The notes: generated from the sequence alone by a model not told the origin. A stretch of 46,344 nt of DNA from Pseudomaricurvus alkylphenolicus (GCF_011683955.1 NZ_JAAQPI010000033.1:1-46344), one strand, 5' to 3'; shown: positions 35,309 to 44,755, counted from the stretch's first letter. Translations and numbers: made by a program.

Positions 35309-36753
35309 TATTCTTGGCCCGCGCAGGAATAGTGTTCACGAGCTTTCAGATTTCGATGTATTTCCTTCAGTTGTTCCTGAGTCATCGAAAAGCGGAAAGT
35401 AAACAGCCAGGAAAGCATGAATAGAGGCACGGAGCCTAGGACGATGGCCCAAACCAGACCAGTCAATACTTCCGGCGGCACCGCGTCTACCGACACACTG
35501 CTATCAAGTCCAATCAAATCAAGCGCAAACCCGCCATAAAGTGGCCCGATTGAATGAGCAAGTTTGGCGTTAAACAGCAAAACGGAATAGATGCCGCCTT
35601 CCTGTCGTGTACCTGTGCGCAGCTCCAGCTCGTCGGTCAAGTCAGCCGCAAGCGAGAATGTTGACACGACACGCATCATCAGAAAGCACTTTAGACCACC
35701 AAATTGCAGAGCCAGTAGCGATACCACCAGCCAGTGACCATTTTCAGGCAGCACATCAAGTTCCCGAAGCGGGAACAGCCAAACGGTATTGATCATAGCC
35801 GCAATAAGTGTGTACCGAATCACTTGGTGCTTGGGCCACAATCTGCCAATGAACTTTTGCGCGTACATCCCCGCCGGCACGCCAATTAGAACCCCGACGC
35901 CAAAAACGGTGCCAAGCGTATCGGAGTCGACTTCCCAATAATACGTATAGGCAATTACATTGAACGCATAGATGGCGCCATAGGCGGCGGCCGCACTCAT
36001 GTCATAGCAAAGCAGGTTGCGGAAATTTGCGCTGTGGAATGTGGAAAAGAAGTCACCGATCAAACCGCGCATGCCACTTGAGTGGGGAGCACCGGTTGTT
36101 TGCAGTTTATCTTTGTCGATGAACCCCCAAATGCCTCTGATGGTAATCACAGAAAATACAACAACAATCAATGCTGACATCAAACCAAAATGCGCATAGT
36201 TTTCAGCAACGAAGAGGCCTTCGACACCGTCTGTCTCACTAAACAGGAAATACAGACTGATAGCGGGTAAAAAGCCGCCGGTCAAATACATGAGGCCAGC
36301 CCGAACATTCAACAACTGGCTTCGATCATGGTAGTCCTGTGTAATCTCAGGCACCATCGCCAATTGAGGAATGCTGAACAGCGTCATCGCTGTGCGTAGC
36401 CAAATAGAAGTACCCAAAAGCCAAATGGCCAGATAGGTAGAGTTGGCTGCGACAAAATCGGGTGGTGAAAACAGGCCGATCAAACCGAGTGGCATAAGGA
36501 TGACACTAACTGCCATAATCGGCAGGCGACGCCCCCAACGGCTGGAAAAACGATCCGAATACATCCCAACCATTGGATCTGAAATCGCATCCCAGGCGAC
36601 GCCAATCGTGAGCATCAACCCCGTTACCGTACCACTCAATCCTAAGACCTGAGTGTAGTACAGCAGTACAAAGGTAGAAAAAGCCGCCTCTTTGGTAGCA
36701 AAAGTTATTCCACCAGCACCGAAAATTGCCCGTTTTCTAACAGATAGACTCAA
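35308..36753 (-). CDS. MFS transporter, GPH (glycoside-pentoside-hexuronide:cation) symporter-like
   Basis: 481 residues with about 12 membrane segments and no signal peptide. The N-terminal half includes VAWDAISDPMVGMYSDRFSS RWGRR, the D-P-x-x-G-x-x-S-D-R-x-x-x-R-x-G-R-R pattern of the GPH/MelB family, in loop 2-3. Substrates of this family are often sugars, but marine relatives carry other organic acids or glycosides, so the cargo is open. It is divergent from the first AraC gene with a conserved element between them, and precedes the thioesterase. Import of the compound for the island is the likely job (inference). Confidence 0.85.
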   Translation of the reverse strand: MSLSVRKRAIFGAGGITFATKEAAFSTFVLLYYTQVLGLSGTVTGLMLTIGVAWDAISDPMVGMYSDRFSSRWGRRLPIMAVSVILMPLGLIGLFSPPDFVAANSTYLAIWLLGTSIWLRTAMTLFSIPQLAMVPEITQDYHDRSQLLNVRAGLMYLTGGFLPAISLYFLFSETDGVEGLFVAENYAHFGLMSALIVVVFSVITIRGIWGFIDKDKLQTTGAPHSSGMRGLIGDFFSTFHSANFRNLLCYDMSAAAAYGAIYAFNVIAYTYYWEVDSDTLGTVFGVGVLIGVPAGMYAQKFIGRLWPKHQVIRYTLIAAMINTVWLFPLRELDVLPENGHWLVVSLLALQFGGLKCFLMMRVVSTFSLAADLTDELELRTGTRQEGGIYSVLLFNAKLAHSIGPLYGGFALDLIGLDSSVSVDAVPPEVLTGLVWAIVLGSVPLFMLSWLFTFRFSMTQEQLKEIHRNLKAREHYSCAGQE

Positions 36754-36870
36754 AACAAAACCCTCTCGTTTATTCTTATCATAGCGGCGCTACCATGTCG
36801 CATTGCAATGGCAGGGGAACATCTGCCTATGAAAGTATTGTAAACTGAATGCTAACCTACTATGGCGCCA

Positions 36871-36911
36871 ATACTTGCCTTGCCGGAACAACCTTTTGTT
36901 GCATCAACACT
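36871..36911. promoter_or_regulatory. Conserved control element, copy 1 (between the MFS and AraC genes)
   Basis: The ~41 bp from ATACTTGCCTTGCCGGAAC recur, with few changes, at 44715-44755 in the other AraC control region; TTTTGT and CAACGACACT/CATCAACACT follow in both. Read toward the MFS gene, AAGTAT occupies the -35 position, followed at 16-17 bp by a -10-like TAGCAT/AGCATT, and no proper -35 exists. That layout fits activation by an AraC-type protein bound at the element. The site is 118 bp from the MFS start and 103 bp from the AraC start. Confidence 0.6.
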
Positions 36912-36973
36912 ATCTGTCTATGATGTGACAATGAAAAACTTGATCGCTTTGTTATGAGTGGTATGGTATCTGA

Positions 36974-38065
36974 ATGAGCATGCTTAACGAAAAAGACATT
37001 GCCGTCACCGCTAAGGCTTGTGAAAAGTACTACAATTTCAGCCGCGATGGGGCCCTTACTGATATTTGTTATAGCAATGACCCTCCACTGGGACCGCCGC
37101 TGCTCGACCAAGGTCACGATAATATCAACTACCCTTTGCTGCTAGAGCTGCTGCATTATTGGCAAAAGGAAGGCAGAACTTCCCGATTTATTCGCTTTCG
37201 GCAAGAGGGGGTGCGCGATAGATATTACCATTTGCTTGGTCCCAGTCTCCTAATGGGGGTGTTTGATGGTGAGGTAAACGCAGGTAGAAAACCGGTTCCC
37301 CTGTGGTTGAACGGCCTGGCTTTACTCAGGATCAATTTGCACGGTGATGTAGGTTATAACATTGGTCCAGACCTGCTTGACTTGAAAGAGGCTGTTGGAT
37401 TATTTAGCTTTGGTGAGGAGGTCCCCCTCACTAAAAACTTTTACAGTGAAGAACCAGAAACCGGTATATCTATATTGGTTAATCCTAAATGGCTCAGTGA
37501 GAAACTGGATGTACATCAAAGTCAATTGACCGATTTGATGTGTGAAGAAGGTGAAACGGCAGGCTCCATTACCCGGTTGATGCGTCTTGATGGCAGATTG
37601 ATGGATTTAGTCAACCAACTACTGCATATAAACACCGCCAACCCTTTGTATTTCCTGGAGGTGGAAGCACTCACCCTGCAGCTGCTGTTCCAAAGCTTTA
37701 ATCTGCTCATTGCTCAGTCCAGGGAGGGTTACCAGGCTCACAAACTGAAAAAGTTGGACGTGGAGAAGCTTTTCCAGGTACGGGAATTACTCGAAACCTA
37801 CTATACGAACCCCCATTCGCTGGATGAACTTAGTCGCGAAATTGGTCTTAATCGGCGTAAGCTCACGGAAGGGTTTAAGGGGTTATTTGGCACAACTGTT
37901 CATGAGTATTTACTACGTCAACGAATGGCCAAAGCTGCGGAAATGCTCCGTCAGGGGGTGTCCGCCAAAAAGGCAGCTTACCAGGTGGGCTATATGGAGC
38001 AATCCAGTTTCACCCGTGCCTTTAAACGCCATTATGGCGTATTACCGAGAGAATTCTCCGTTTAG
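36974..38065 (+). CDS. AraC-family transcriptional regulator (copy 1)
   Basis: 363 residues. The C-terminal ~100 residues are the AraC double helix-turn-helix: SLDELSREIGLNRRKLTEGF for the first, SAKKAAYQVGYMEQSSFTRA for the second, with the closing P-R-E-F. The N-terminal ~250 residues are a ligand or dimer domain without a recognised family. It is a close relative of the gene at 44911-45996: both start with a DIA..KxCE motif, keep the EEPETGISILVNPKWLSEKL-like stretch, and share IGLNRRKLTEGFKGLFGTTV. It probably regulates the divergent MFS/thioesterase pair and perhaps the crotonase/CoA-transferase genes (inference). It ends before a bidirectional terminator. Confidence 0.88.
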   Translation: MSMLNEKDIAVTAKACEKYYNFSRDGALTDICYSNDPPLGPPLLDQGHDNINYPLLLELLHYWQKEGRTSRFIRFRQEGVRDRYYHLLGPSLLMGVFDGEVNAGRKPVPLWLNGLALLRINLHGDVGYNIGPDLLDLKEAVGLFSFGEEVPLTKNFYSEEPETGISILVNPKWLSEKLDVHQSQLTDLMCEEGETAGSITRLMRLDGRLMDLVNQLLHINTANPLYFLEVEALTLQLLFQSFNLLIAQSREGYQAHKLKKLDVEKLFQVRELLETYYTNPHSLDELSREIGLNRRKLTEGFKGLFGTTVHEYLLRQRMAKAAEMLRQGVSAKKAAYQVGYMEQSSFTRAFKRHYGVLPREFSV

Positions 38066-38134
38066 CAAAATAACATGTCTGCGATGACAGGGTGTTGTTC
38101 ACGTTGATGCACTGGCCACTGACTAGAGTACGAA

Positions 38135-38166
38135 ACAAAAAACGCCTTCGTATGAGGGCGTTTTTT
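38135..38166. terminator. Bidirectional intrinsic terminator between AraC copy 1 and CoA-transferase copy 1
   Basis: A hairpin with arms CGCCTTC / GAGGGCG (one G-U) and loop GTAT is flanked by AAAAAA on the left and TTTTTT on the right, so it would work in both directions. It lies between the convergent ends of the AraC gene (38065) and the CoA-transferase gene (38183). Confidence 0.85.
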
Positions 38167-38182
38167 GGAGCGTACCGTGCGC

Positions 38183-39349
38183 TTAAACAATAGTTTTCTG
38201 TTGAGCTAATTCATTCACCTGTCCGTCCGTTAAACCCAGCCAATCCTGAAGCACCGCCCTGTTATCTCCCCCCTTGCGCGATGGCGGATTCTTGGGCCCG
38301 GTTTCCATGCCAGAGAAGCGGAAAGGTGTATTTAGCACCGGAATTTCACCGGCCTCTGGGGAATCTATATTAACCACCATATTGCGATCCCGTACCACCG
38401 GGCTGCTCATCACTTCAGCTGTACTCTGTATCCTGCCGAAGGGGACATCGTATTCTTCGAAAATTTCACAAGCTTTATCTATGGTAATATCTGCAGCCCA
38501 ATCGCGGACATATTGCCGGTAAGCGGGGTAATTTTCCGTAAGCCTGGTAAGATTACTGAACCTCTCATCTTGCGCCAGATCTGGCCGCCCGATAGCCTCA
38601 ATGACCCTGCGAAAGGGTATCAACAGTGAAGCCGCCATGTAGCCATCCTTCATTTTGAGCGGGGGTTGACCTGGAGTATCGGACTCAGGCTTCTCACCAC
38701 CTGTAAACACATGTCGCTGCAGCGTGGTATCATTACAGGCGATCATACAGTCCATCATGGCGATATCAATAAACTGACCCTCACCGGTTATCTGCCGATT
38801 AAAAAGTGCCGCCAAAATGGCAATGGTGGCATTCAGTGATGTGTTTGTATCCGCGTAGGAGATGGGCATCCCCGGCACATTACCATCCGCTCCGTCCATA
38901 TTGCCAAACGCATAATCCAGTCCGCTCAGTGCGTGGACAATGTCCGCAAAGGCCGGGCGGTTGGCGTATTCACCAGTCTGGCCAAAGCCTGAAATAGAGC
39001 AGTAGATAACGTCCGGGTTGATTTCCCTTATGGTTTCATAACTAAGGTCCATCTCAGCCATGGTGCCAGGGCGAAAATTCTCCAGAATCACATCGCACTC
39101 TGCAGCCAACTTCTTAAGCAGCTCAATACCTTCTTCGGTGCGATAATCCACTGAAATACAACGTTTTCCCGTATTAAACTGTGTGAAGTAGCAGGAAAAT
39201 TCTCCTCTGAATGTATAACCAGACCGGGTCTGATCCCCGCTTACCGATTCGACTTTGACGACTTCGGCACCCAGATCCGAGAGCATTCTTGAACAGAATG
39301 GACCGGACAAAACACGGCTGAAGTCAAGAACCTTTATTTTGTGAAGCAT
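38183..39349 (-). CDS. Class III CoA-transferase (CaiB/BaiF/FRC family), copy 1
   Basis: 388 residues, typical for the family. It starts with VLDFSRVLSGPFCSRMLSDL, and the catalytic aspartate is expected in GQFIDIAMMD near residue 165. GAEVVKVES, LLKKLAAECDVILENFRPGT and GFGQTGEYANRPAFAD follow the family pattern. The enzyme would move CoA between carboxylic acids without ATP. It lies 26 bp after crotonase copy 1 and is highly similar to the copy at 42668-43834 (same length; C-terminal PPSRKGGDN and VLQDWLGLT shared). Substrate unknown. Confidence 0.92.
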   Translation of the reverse strand: MLHKIKVLDFSRVLSGPFCSRMLSDLGAEVVKVESVSGDQTRSGYTFRGEFSCYFTQFNTGKRCISVDYRTEEGIELLKKLAAECDVILENFRPGTMAEMDLSYETIREINPDVIYCSISGFGQTGEYANRPAFADIVHALSGLDYAFGNMDGADGNVPGMPISYADTNTSLNATIAILAALFNRQITGEGQFIDIAMMDCMIACNDTTLQRHVFTGGEKPESDTPGQPPLKMKDGYMAASLLIPFRRVIEAIGRPDLAQDERFSNLTRLTENYPAYRQYVRDWAADITIDKACEIFEEYDVPFGRIQSTAEVMSSPVVRDRNMVVNIDSPEAGEIPVLNTPFRFSGMETGPKNPPSRKGGDNRAVLQDWLGLTDGQVNELAQQKTIV

Positions 39350-39375
39350 ATTTATACCTTTGATGTGAGCAATCG

Positions 39376-40152
39376 TTACCTGTTTTTCCAGACCGGCTTA
39401 CGCTTCTCTGCAAAAGCAAGCGGACCTTCAACGGCATCTTCGCTGTCCCATACTTTCTTGAAAACGGTCTGGGCCAGCTCATCCCCACCACCACCAGGCA
39501 ACTCCATAAACTTGCGGTAGTACTCTTTGTGGGCACGGGTATCAATCGGTGCATTGGCAACCACCATATCGGCAAGCTCAATGGCCCGTTCCAACAGCTT
39601 TTCGCGCGGTACAACTTCGCTCACCAGTCCCATGCGAAGTGCCTGTTCGCCGGAAATAACCACGCCAGTCAGGCCCATATACAGGGTATTTGCCAGGCCA
39701 ATATCCCAGCTGGTAGGGGCGCGATAAGGAGGAGCAATACTCCATCGTGATTCTGTGCATCCAAACTTGGCACACTCAGAGGCAATGTGAATATCTGAGT
39801 ACTTAAGCCCAACGGACATGCCGGCTCCCAGGCAATACCCCTGGATAGCCGATATAATGGGCTTGGGGCTGTTTCTCAAAGCACTGTAATAATCGTCTTC
39901 GTACAGCACCTTTCCGCCAGTCTCCTGTTGGTGATCGGAAAGCCACTTAATGTCGCCACCGGTACAGAAGTTATCGCCTTTACCACTGAACACGCAGCAC
40001 CACAGGTCGTTGTCGTCATTGTATTTTTCAAAGGCTTCTTTTAGCTCACCAAAGACCTGCAGATTCATGGCATTCATCTTTTCAGGTCGGTTGAAGGTAA
40101 TGAAAGCAATTCTTCCTTTCGTTTCAAACAATACAGTTTTTTCTTCGCTCAT
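39376..40152 (-). CDS. Enoyl-CoA hydratase/isomerase-family protein (crotonase fold), copy 1
   Basis: 258 residues from the ATG at 40152 (AGGAGATAA upstream; longer open extension rejected since copy 2 has the same start). Oxyanion motif NFCTGGDIKWL is intact. In GYCLGAGMSVGL the usual first glutamate is a serine. In AKFGCTESRWSIAPPY the second acidic residue is kept as glutamate. This is not a standard hydratase active site; dehydration, isomerisation or C-C cleavage are all possible for this fold. It lies 82 bp after the TonB receptor gene and 26 bp before the CoA-transferase, so the three probably form one operon. Confidence 0.87.
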   Translation of the reverse strand: MSEEKTVLFETKGRIAFITFNRPEKMNAMNLQVFGELKEAFEKYNDDNDLWCCVFSGKGDNFCTGGDIKWLSDHQQETGGKVLYEDDYYSALRNSPKPIISAIQGYCLGAGMSVGLKYSDIHIASECAKFGCTESRWSIAPPYRAPTSWDIGLANTLYMGLTGVVISGEQALRMGLVSEVVPREKLLERAIELADMVVANAPIDTRAHKEYYRKFMELPGGGGDELAQTVFKKVWDSEDAVEGPLAFAEKRKPVWKNR

Positions 40153-40234
40153 TTCGTCGTTATCTCCTAATAAATCAGTTCGCGAGGGGTTCGGGAACTC
40201 AGTCGTCCCGTCACCCCTACCCGGCAGGGAACCC

Positions 40235-42421
40235 TTAGAACCGCAGCGTAAACTCGACGCCGTAGTCCTCTGGTTTGTTGAATGAGCGATAGTGTGGTGA
40301 GCGGCCAATATTGAAGGTGGTATACGCCGTCCTTTCGTTAGTAATGTTCTTACCATAAAGCGCTAAAGACCAGTCCTGTGCTTCCACACCAACCCGGAAG
40401 TTTATGAACTCCTTGGGAGTAATGTCGTAGGTGGTCACGAATGGATCCTCGGGCGTCGCTGGAACGCTCAGTGAGAGGTACATCTCACCCTGATACCTGT
40501 AATCCGCTCTTGCAACCAGTTCCAGACCATCATCGAGAGGGTGGTTGTACTGCAGGGCCACATTGGCAGTCTTGTCAGGCGCCGCCGGGGTCGACAAGCC
40601 TCCGGAGTCTTCAATCTCAGAATCAAGATAGCTGAGTCCCACCTCCAGTAGCCATTGGTCGGTCAATTTGCCAACGAACTCTACCTCGGCTCCGAGCAAT
40701 TCACTTTCCGGGATATTGACAGTACGCCTAAACGGCGGTTCATCCGTGCCATCTGAGGTTTGCTGTTGTGAATAGTCCGTATAGAAAATAGAACCATTCA
40801 AGGTCATCCGACCATCGGCCAATGTACTCTTGAATCCTACCTCGTAATTATCTGAGGTTTCTGGTGCCGCTAAGCTTGAGGTATTGAAGAAGCCCGTTCG
40901 GAACCCTCTACCCGCGCTGCCAAAGACAGTAAGATCTTCACTGACGTCAAATGAAACCTGAACCTTGGGCTGGAACTCAGAATCGGTCACTTCCAGCTCG
41001 TCAACATGGAGCCCGTTGCTCGGATCAATTATGCCGCCGGTCGGCTGGCCTGTGGCCGGGTCGACTTCAATGGTGCTGTAGGTATTTTCATCCCAGCGCG
41101 CTGCCAATGTGAGCTCAATCCGGTCGGTGATGTCCCAGTTAAACTGACCATAGACACCCCAAAGATTGTCTTCTCGATCATCTTGCTGGTTCACAAACTG
41201 AGACACGGTGCCGGGAACCGGCCCCACGATGCGCCCGAGTGAGAGCAGATTGGTGTACTCACGGTGCAAGTACTCTGCACCCACCACCCATCTGAAATCG
41301 CCATCGCCGGTTGAGGTCAGACGAATATCCTGGCTGAACGTTTCGATATTATCTTCCGTATTCTGGAAGTTGTCGATCGATTGGCCAGCTTCCGCACCAC
41401 TGCCAAAAACTGGCCCCAGGAAGGTATCGTCAAACGGAGGGTTTGCCCAGGAGATGGTGCCATATACTTCCTGTTCAAGGTCGCTATAGGCAGTCACGCT
41501 TGACAGTACCGCGCCCTCAAACTCATAGTCGACTTTTAAAGCTGTTTCAAAGAACTCACGGGTTTCACTGCCGAGGATGCCCCGCTCCAGCCTGGCAACA
41601 GAGCTGCTAAAATCATTGACATACTCAGGGCCGGGAATTCTGTCTTGTGTTACCGCACCTGCCTCAATATCCGTATAGGCTATCCTGTAGTCTAGAGTCA
41701 GGTCATCTGTCGCTTTGGATATCAAGCGAAGACGAACGACCGTCTCTTCTTCAAAATCTACATCATCGCCATCCGCATCATCGATAAGGCCATCGGTATC
41801 AAGGTAGTTTAGATTCAGGCGGTACAGCAGTGACTCACCTGAGCCCAGGGGGCCAGATGCAACCGCCTGAACGGTTTTTCCATTACCTTTGCCTAACCCC
41901 AACTTGACCGCATATTCAGGATCCTCCGTTGGCGCTTTTGTAATTACGTTGATTGCACCCGCAATGGCGCCGGCACCATAGAGACCACCTTGTGGACCTC
42001 TCAAGATCTCGATACGCTCGATATCGGTAAGAGAGGCCCCGTTCAAGGCGTCTTGCGAAGAAGCTTTGACGCCATCAACAATATAGGTTACCGGTGCCCA
42101 GCCATTTTGAGCACCGGTAATCCCACGGACGGTAAGCGATGTAGAGCCTGCTCGAAAACCTTCCCGTAGTATGATGTTAGGCGACAGGTTCACATAATCT
42201 TCGAGCCGGGTAACACTTGCGGTTTCCAGCTTTGTTGAGTTGAATACGGTAATGGCGTCGGGCACATCTTGAAGGCTTTCGCTGCGCTGTCGAGCAGTTA
42301 CTACTACCTCTTCTAATGCGTCAGCCGTTTTTCCCGATTCATTCTCTTGTGCAACCGCCGAGCCGGCACCAACAACGGTCGCCATCGCCGCGGCGATACT
42401 TAATTTTGGGAGCTTATTCAT
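40235..42421 (-). CDS. TonB-dependent outer-membrane receptor
   Basis: 728 residues from the ATG at 42421, giving a clear signal peptide (IAAAMATVVGAGSAVAQE; cleavage near residue 25). The plug domain begins with EEVVVTARQRSESLQDVPDA, followed by VRGITGAQNGWAPVTYIVDG. A 22-strand barrel ends in the aromatic terminal signature (EFTLRF) recognised by the Bam machinery. It should import a scarce or large molecule with energy from TonB; the ligand is not predictable. It lies between the two CoA-transferase/crotonase pairs, suggesting it brings their substrate to the periplasm. A 246-bp gap upstream could hold its own promoter. Confidence 0.92.
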   Translation of the reverse strand: MNKLPKLSIAAAMATVVGAGSAVAQENESGKTADALEEVVVTARQRSESLQDVPDAITVFNSTKLETASVTRLEDYVNLSPNIILREGFRAGSTSLTVRGITGAQNGWAPVTYIVDGVKASSQDALNGASLTDIERIEILRGPQGGLYGAGAIAGAINVITKAPTEDPEYAVKLGLGKGNGKTVQAVASGPLGSGESLLYRLNLNYLDTDGLIDDADGDDVDFEEETVVRLRLISKATDDLTLDYRIAYTDIEAGAVTQDRIPGPEYVNDFSSSVARLERGILGSETREFFETALKVDYEFEGAVLSSVTAYSDLEQEVYGTISWANPPFDDTFLGPVFGSGAEAGQSIDNFQNTEDNIETFSQDIRLTSTGDGDFRWVVGAEYLHREYTNLLSLGRIVGPVPGTVSQFVNQQDDREDNLWGVYGQFNWDITDRIELTLAARWDENTYSTIEVDPATGQPTGGIIDPSNGLHVDELEVTDSEFQPKVQVSFDVSEDLTVFGSAGRGFRTGFFNTSSLAAPETSDNYEVGFKSTLADGRMTLNGSIFYTDYSQQQTSDGTDEPPFRRTVNIPESELLGAEVEFVGKLTDQWLLEVGLSYLDSEIEDSGGLSTPAAPDKTANVALQYNHPLDDGLELVARADYRYQGEMYLSLSVPATPEDPFVTTYDITPKEFINFRVGVEAQDWSLALYGKNITNERTAYTTFNIGRSPHYRSFNKPEDYGVEFTLRF

Positions 42422-42667
42422 GGCTTTTACTCTCATCTGGTGAATTTTTTTTATAACCAAATCCCTGCCACAGATTATTTCATAGATATCACCGCTGAAA
42501 CTCAATGGGTTGTCGTTGCTGATATTGCTTCTGCAATTTACCAGCAACCATCATTGAGCTCTGGGTCAAGGACTAGATATAACCATACTATTTAATTGAT
42601 TTGGCAGGCGGAGTTTCATTTGTCAGATCGGGACTATCTCTTGTTACAGTGGTACGAATTGATGATT
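42422..42667. other. Control region upstream of the TonB receptor gene
   Basis: 246 bp between CoA-transferase copy 2 and the receptor. I found neither the conserved AraC-linked element nor a clear terminator here. AT-rich sequence around 42575-42600 could contain a promoter, but none is convincing. Confidence 0.4.
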
Positions 42668-43834
42668 TTAGAAAATCGTATCGGTTTTTTTCAACTCATC
42701 AACCTGCTCACTGGTCAAGCCAAGCCAATCCTGGAGAACCTCTTTATTGTCACCCCCCTTGCGAGAAGGAGGACGCTGCGGCCCGGTTTCCACACCCGAG
42801 AATCTAAACGGTGTGTTCACTACCTTCACATCACCCACGCCTGGCAACTCAACATCAACCAGCATATTTCTCTCGCGCACTACCGTACTATTAACCACAT
42901 CAGCGGTAGTTTGAACTTTACCGAAAGGAATCTCATACTTTTCAAATATTTCGCATGCTTGCTCCACTGTCGTTTTGGCAGCCCAGCTGTATACGATTTC
43001 CCGGTAATCACGGTAATTATTGTAAAGATTGATAGGCGGATTGAATCTCTCATCCTCCAACAGATCCGGGCGCCCGATAGCCTCAGCAACTCTTGGAAAA
43101 GTCAGCACCAAAGAAGCGGCCAGGTGCCCATCTTTCATTTTAAGAGGCGGCTGGGCAGCTGGAGGGGGAGCGTCGTTCAAGCCATCTGAAAACACATATT
43201 TCTGAATGGTTGAATCGTTAGACGCCAGAAGACAGTCTATCATCGCGATATCAATATACTGACCTTCGCCGGTATTCTTGCGGTTATACAACGCAGCCAA
43301 AATAGCAATTGCAGCATTCAGCGACGTATTGGTATCGGCGTAGGAGATGGGCATCCCCGGAGGATTTCCATCCGCACCATCCATACTGGCGCCCGCATAT
43401 TCAAGCCCACTCAGAGCGTGGACAATATCAGCATAGGCAGGGCGATTTGCGTACTCCCCAGACTGGCCGAATCCTGAGATAGAGCAATAGATGATGTTTG
43501 GATTAATCTCCTTCAAGGTTTCATAGCCAAGTCCCATTTCCGCCATGGTACCTGGACGGAAATTTTCCAGAATGACGTCACATTCAGCAGCCAGCTTTTT
43601 CACCAGATCGACACCCGCTTCACTGTGAAGGTTTACACTAATGCATCTTTTCCCCACATTAAATTGCGTGAAATAGCAAGAGAACTCGCCCTTAAACGCC
43701 ATCCCCGTACGAGTGCCATCACCGGATTTTGATTCAACCTTGACAACTTCAGCCCCCATGTCGGCAAGCATTCTTGAACAAAATGGACCAGACAAAACGC
43801 GGCTCAAGTCGAGCACTTTTACATCTTTAAGCAT
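42668..43834 (-). CDS. Class III CoA-transferase (CaiB/BaiF/FRC family), copy 2
   Basis: The ATG at 43834 is chosen over the one at 43855: it aligns with copy 1 and has AAAAAGG ahead, giving 388 residues, exactly the length of copy 1. VKVLDLSRVLSGPFCSRMLA, ECDVILENFRPGTMAEMGLG and GQYIDIAMID (catalytic aspartate) are present. The C-terminal half differs more from copy 1 than the N-terminal half (for example FSDGLNDAPPPAAQPP against FTGGEKPESDTPGQPP), so substrate preference may differ. 24 bp after crotonase copy 2, with which it forms an operon pair. Confidence 0.92.
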   Translation of the reverse strand: MLKDVKVLDLSRVLSGPFCSRMLADMGAEVVKVESKSGDGTRTGMAFKGEFSCYFTQFNVGKRCISVNLHSEAGVDLVKKLAAECDVILENFRPGTMAEMGLGYETLKEINPNIIYCSISGFGQSGEYANRPAYADIVHALSGLEYAGASMDGADGNPPGMPISYADTNTSLNAAIAILAALYNRKNTGEGQYIDIAMIDCLLASNDSTIQKYVFSDGLNDAPPPAAQPPLKMKDGHLAASLVLTFPRVAEAIGRPDLLEDERFNPPINLYNNYRDYREIVYSWAAKTTVEQACEIFEKYEIPFGKVQTTADVVNSTVVRERNMLVDVELPGVGDVKVVNTPFRFSGVETGPQRPPSRKGGDNKEVLQDWLGLTSEQVDELKKTDTIF

Positions 43835-43858
43835 ATTGATACCCTTTTTGAGCAACTC

Positions 43859-44635
43859 TTACTTGTTCTGCCAGACCGGCTTGCGTTTCTCCGCAAAGGC
43901 TTTTGCACCTTCCACGGCATCTTCGCTGTCCCATACTTTCTGGAAAACGTCCTGTGCCAACTCATCTCCCCCGCCGCCTGGCAATTCCATAAATTTCTGA
44001 AAGTATTCCTTATGGGCTCGTACGGATATGGGGGCATTTTTGCAGATCGTCTCTGCAAGCTGACTCGCTCGCTCCAACAACTCTTCCCGAGGCACCAGCT
44101 CATTCACCATGCCCATACGCAACGCTTCCTCGCCACCAATAATCTTGCCGGTAAGCGATAGATACTTGGCGTTATTCAAACTGACATTCCAGGGCAGAGG
44201 AGCACGATAAGGAGGGGCAATACTCCAACATACGTCCGTCATTCCAAATTTTGCGTCCTCGGATACCACCTGAACATCGGCATACAGCAGTCCGATGGAC
44301 ATACCCGCCCCCATGCAGTAACCTTGAATGGCTGATACGATCGGCTTTTCGGACTCCTTCATAGCCTTATAGTACTCTTCCTCGTACAGTACCTTCTCAC
44401 CCGTTTCCGCTTGATACTCGGCCAACCACGCAATATCGCCACCAACACAGAAATGATCGCCGTTACCGCTAATTACCGCACACCAGAGATCATCGTCAGC
44501 ATTGTATTTTTCAAAAGCTTCTTTAAGCTCTTCGAATACCGACCCATTCATGGCATTCATTTTTTCGGGTCTATTAAAGGTAATAAAGGCAATTCGTCCC
44601 TTTGTTTCGAAAAGCACAGTCTTCTCGCTACTCAC
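43859..44635 (-). CDS. Enoyl-CoA hydratase/isomerase-family protein (crotonase fold), copy 2
   Basis: 258 residues, the same length and start as copy 1 (EKTVLFETKGRIAFITFNRP shared). HFCVGGDIAWL is the oxyanion-hole region. GYCMGAGMSIGL again has serine where hydratases have the first glutamate, and FGMTDVCWSIAPPY has aspartate where copy 1 has glutamate. It is the first gene of the crotonase/CoA-transferase pair behind a promoter with the conserved element (44715-44755) and TATATT as -10. Function within the pair: conversion of the CoA thioester made by the transferase (inference). Confidence 0.88.
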   Translation of the reverse strand: MSSEKTVLFETKGRIAFITFNRPEKMNAMNGSVFEELKEAFEKYNADDDLWCAVISGNGDHFCVGGDIAWLAEYQAETGEKVLYEEEYYKAMKESEKPIVSAIQGYCMGAGMSIGLLYADVQVVSEDAKFGMTDVCWSIAPPYRAPLPWNVSLNNAKYLSLTGKIIGGEEALRMGMVNELVPREELLERASQLAETICKNAPISVRAHKEYFQKFMELPGGGGDELAQDVFQKVWDSEDAVEGAKAFAEKRKPVWQNK

Positions 44636-44691
44636 TGATATCTCCCAAAAAATCGGTTTTGCATAAAGTCAACTCACAAAGTCAGGCTTTT

Positions 44692-44755
44692 AATATATAA
44701 GCGCAGACAAGCGGATACTTGCCTTGCCGGAACCATCTTTTGTCTCAACGACACT
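44692..44755 (-). promoter_or_regulatory. Conserved control element, copy 2, with -10 box for crotonase copy 2
   Basis: The element (44715-44755) begins ATACTTGCCTTGCCGGAAC as in copy 1. On the minus strand AAGTAT sits 17 bp from TATATT (44692-44697), so the element covers the -35 region and beyond. The expected start near 44685 leaves a leader of ~50 nt before the crotonase ATG. This supports an AraC-type activator acting at the element. Confidence 0.6.

Noticed and set aside
40153-40356. Upstream extension of crotonase copy 1
   Set aside because: Copy 2 starts at the equivalent of 40152, and the extension overlaps the end of the TonB receptor gene without family match.
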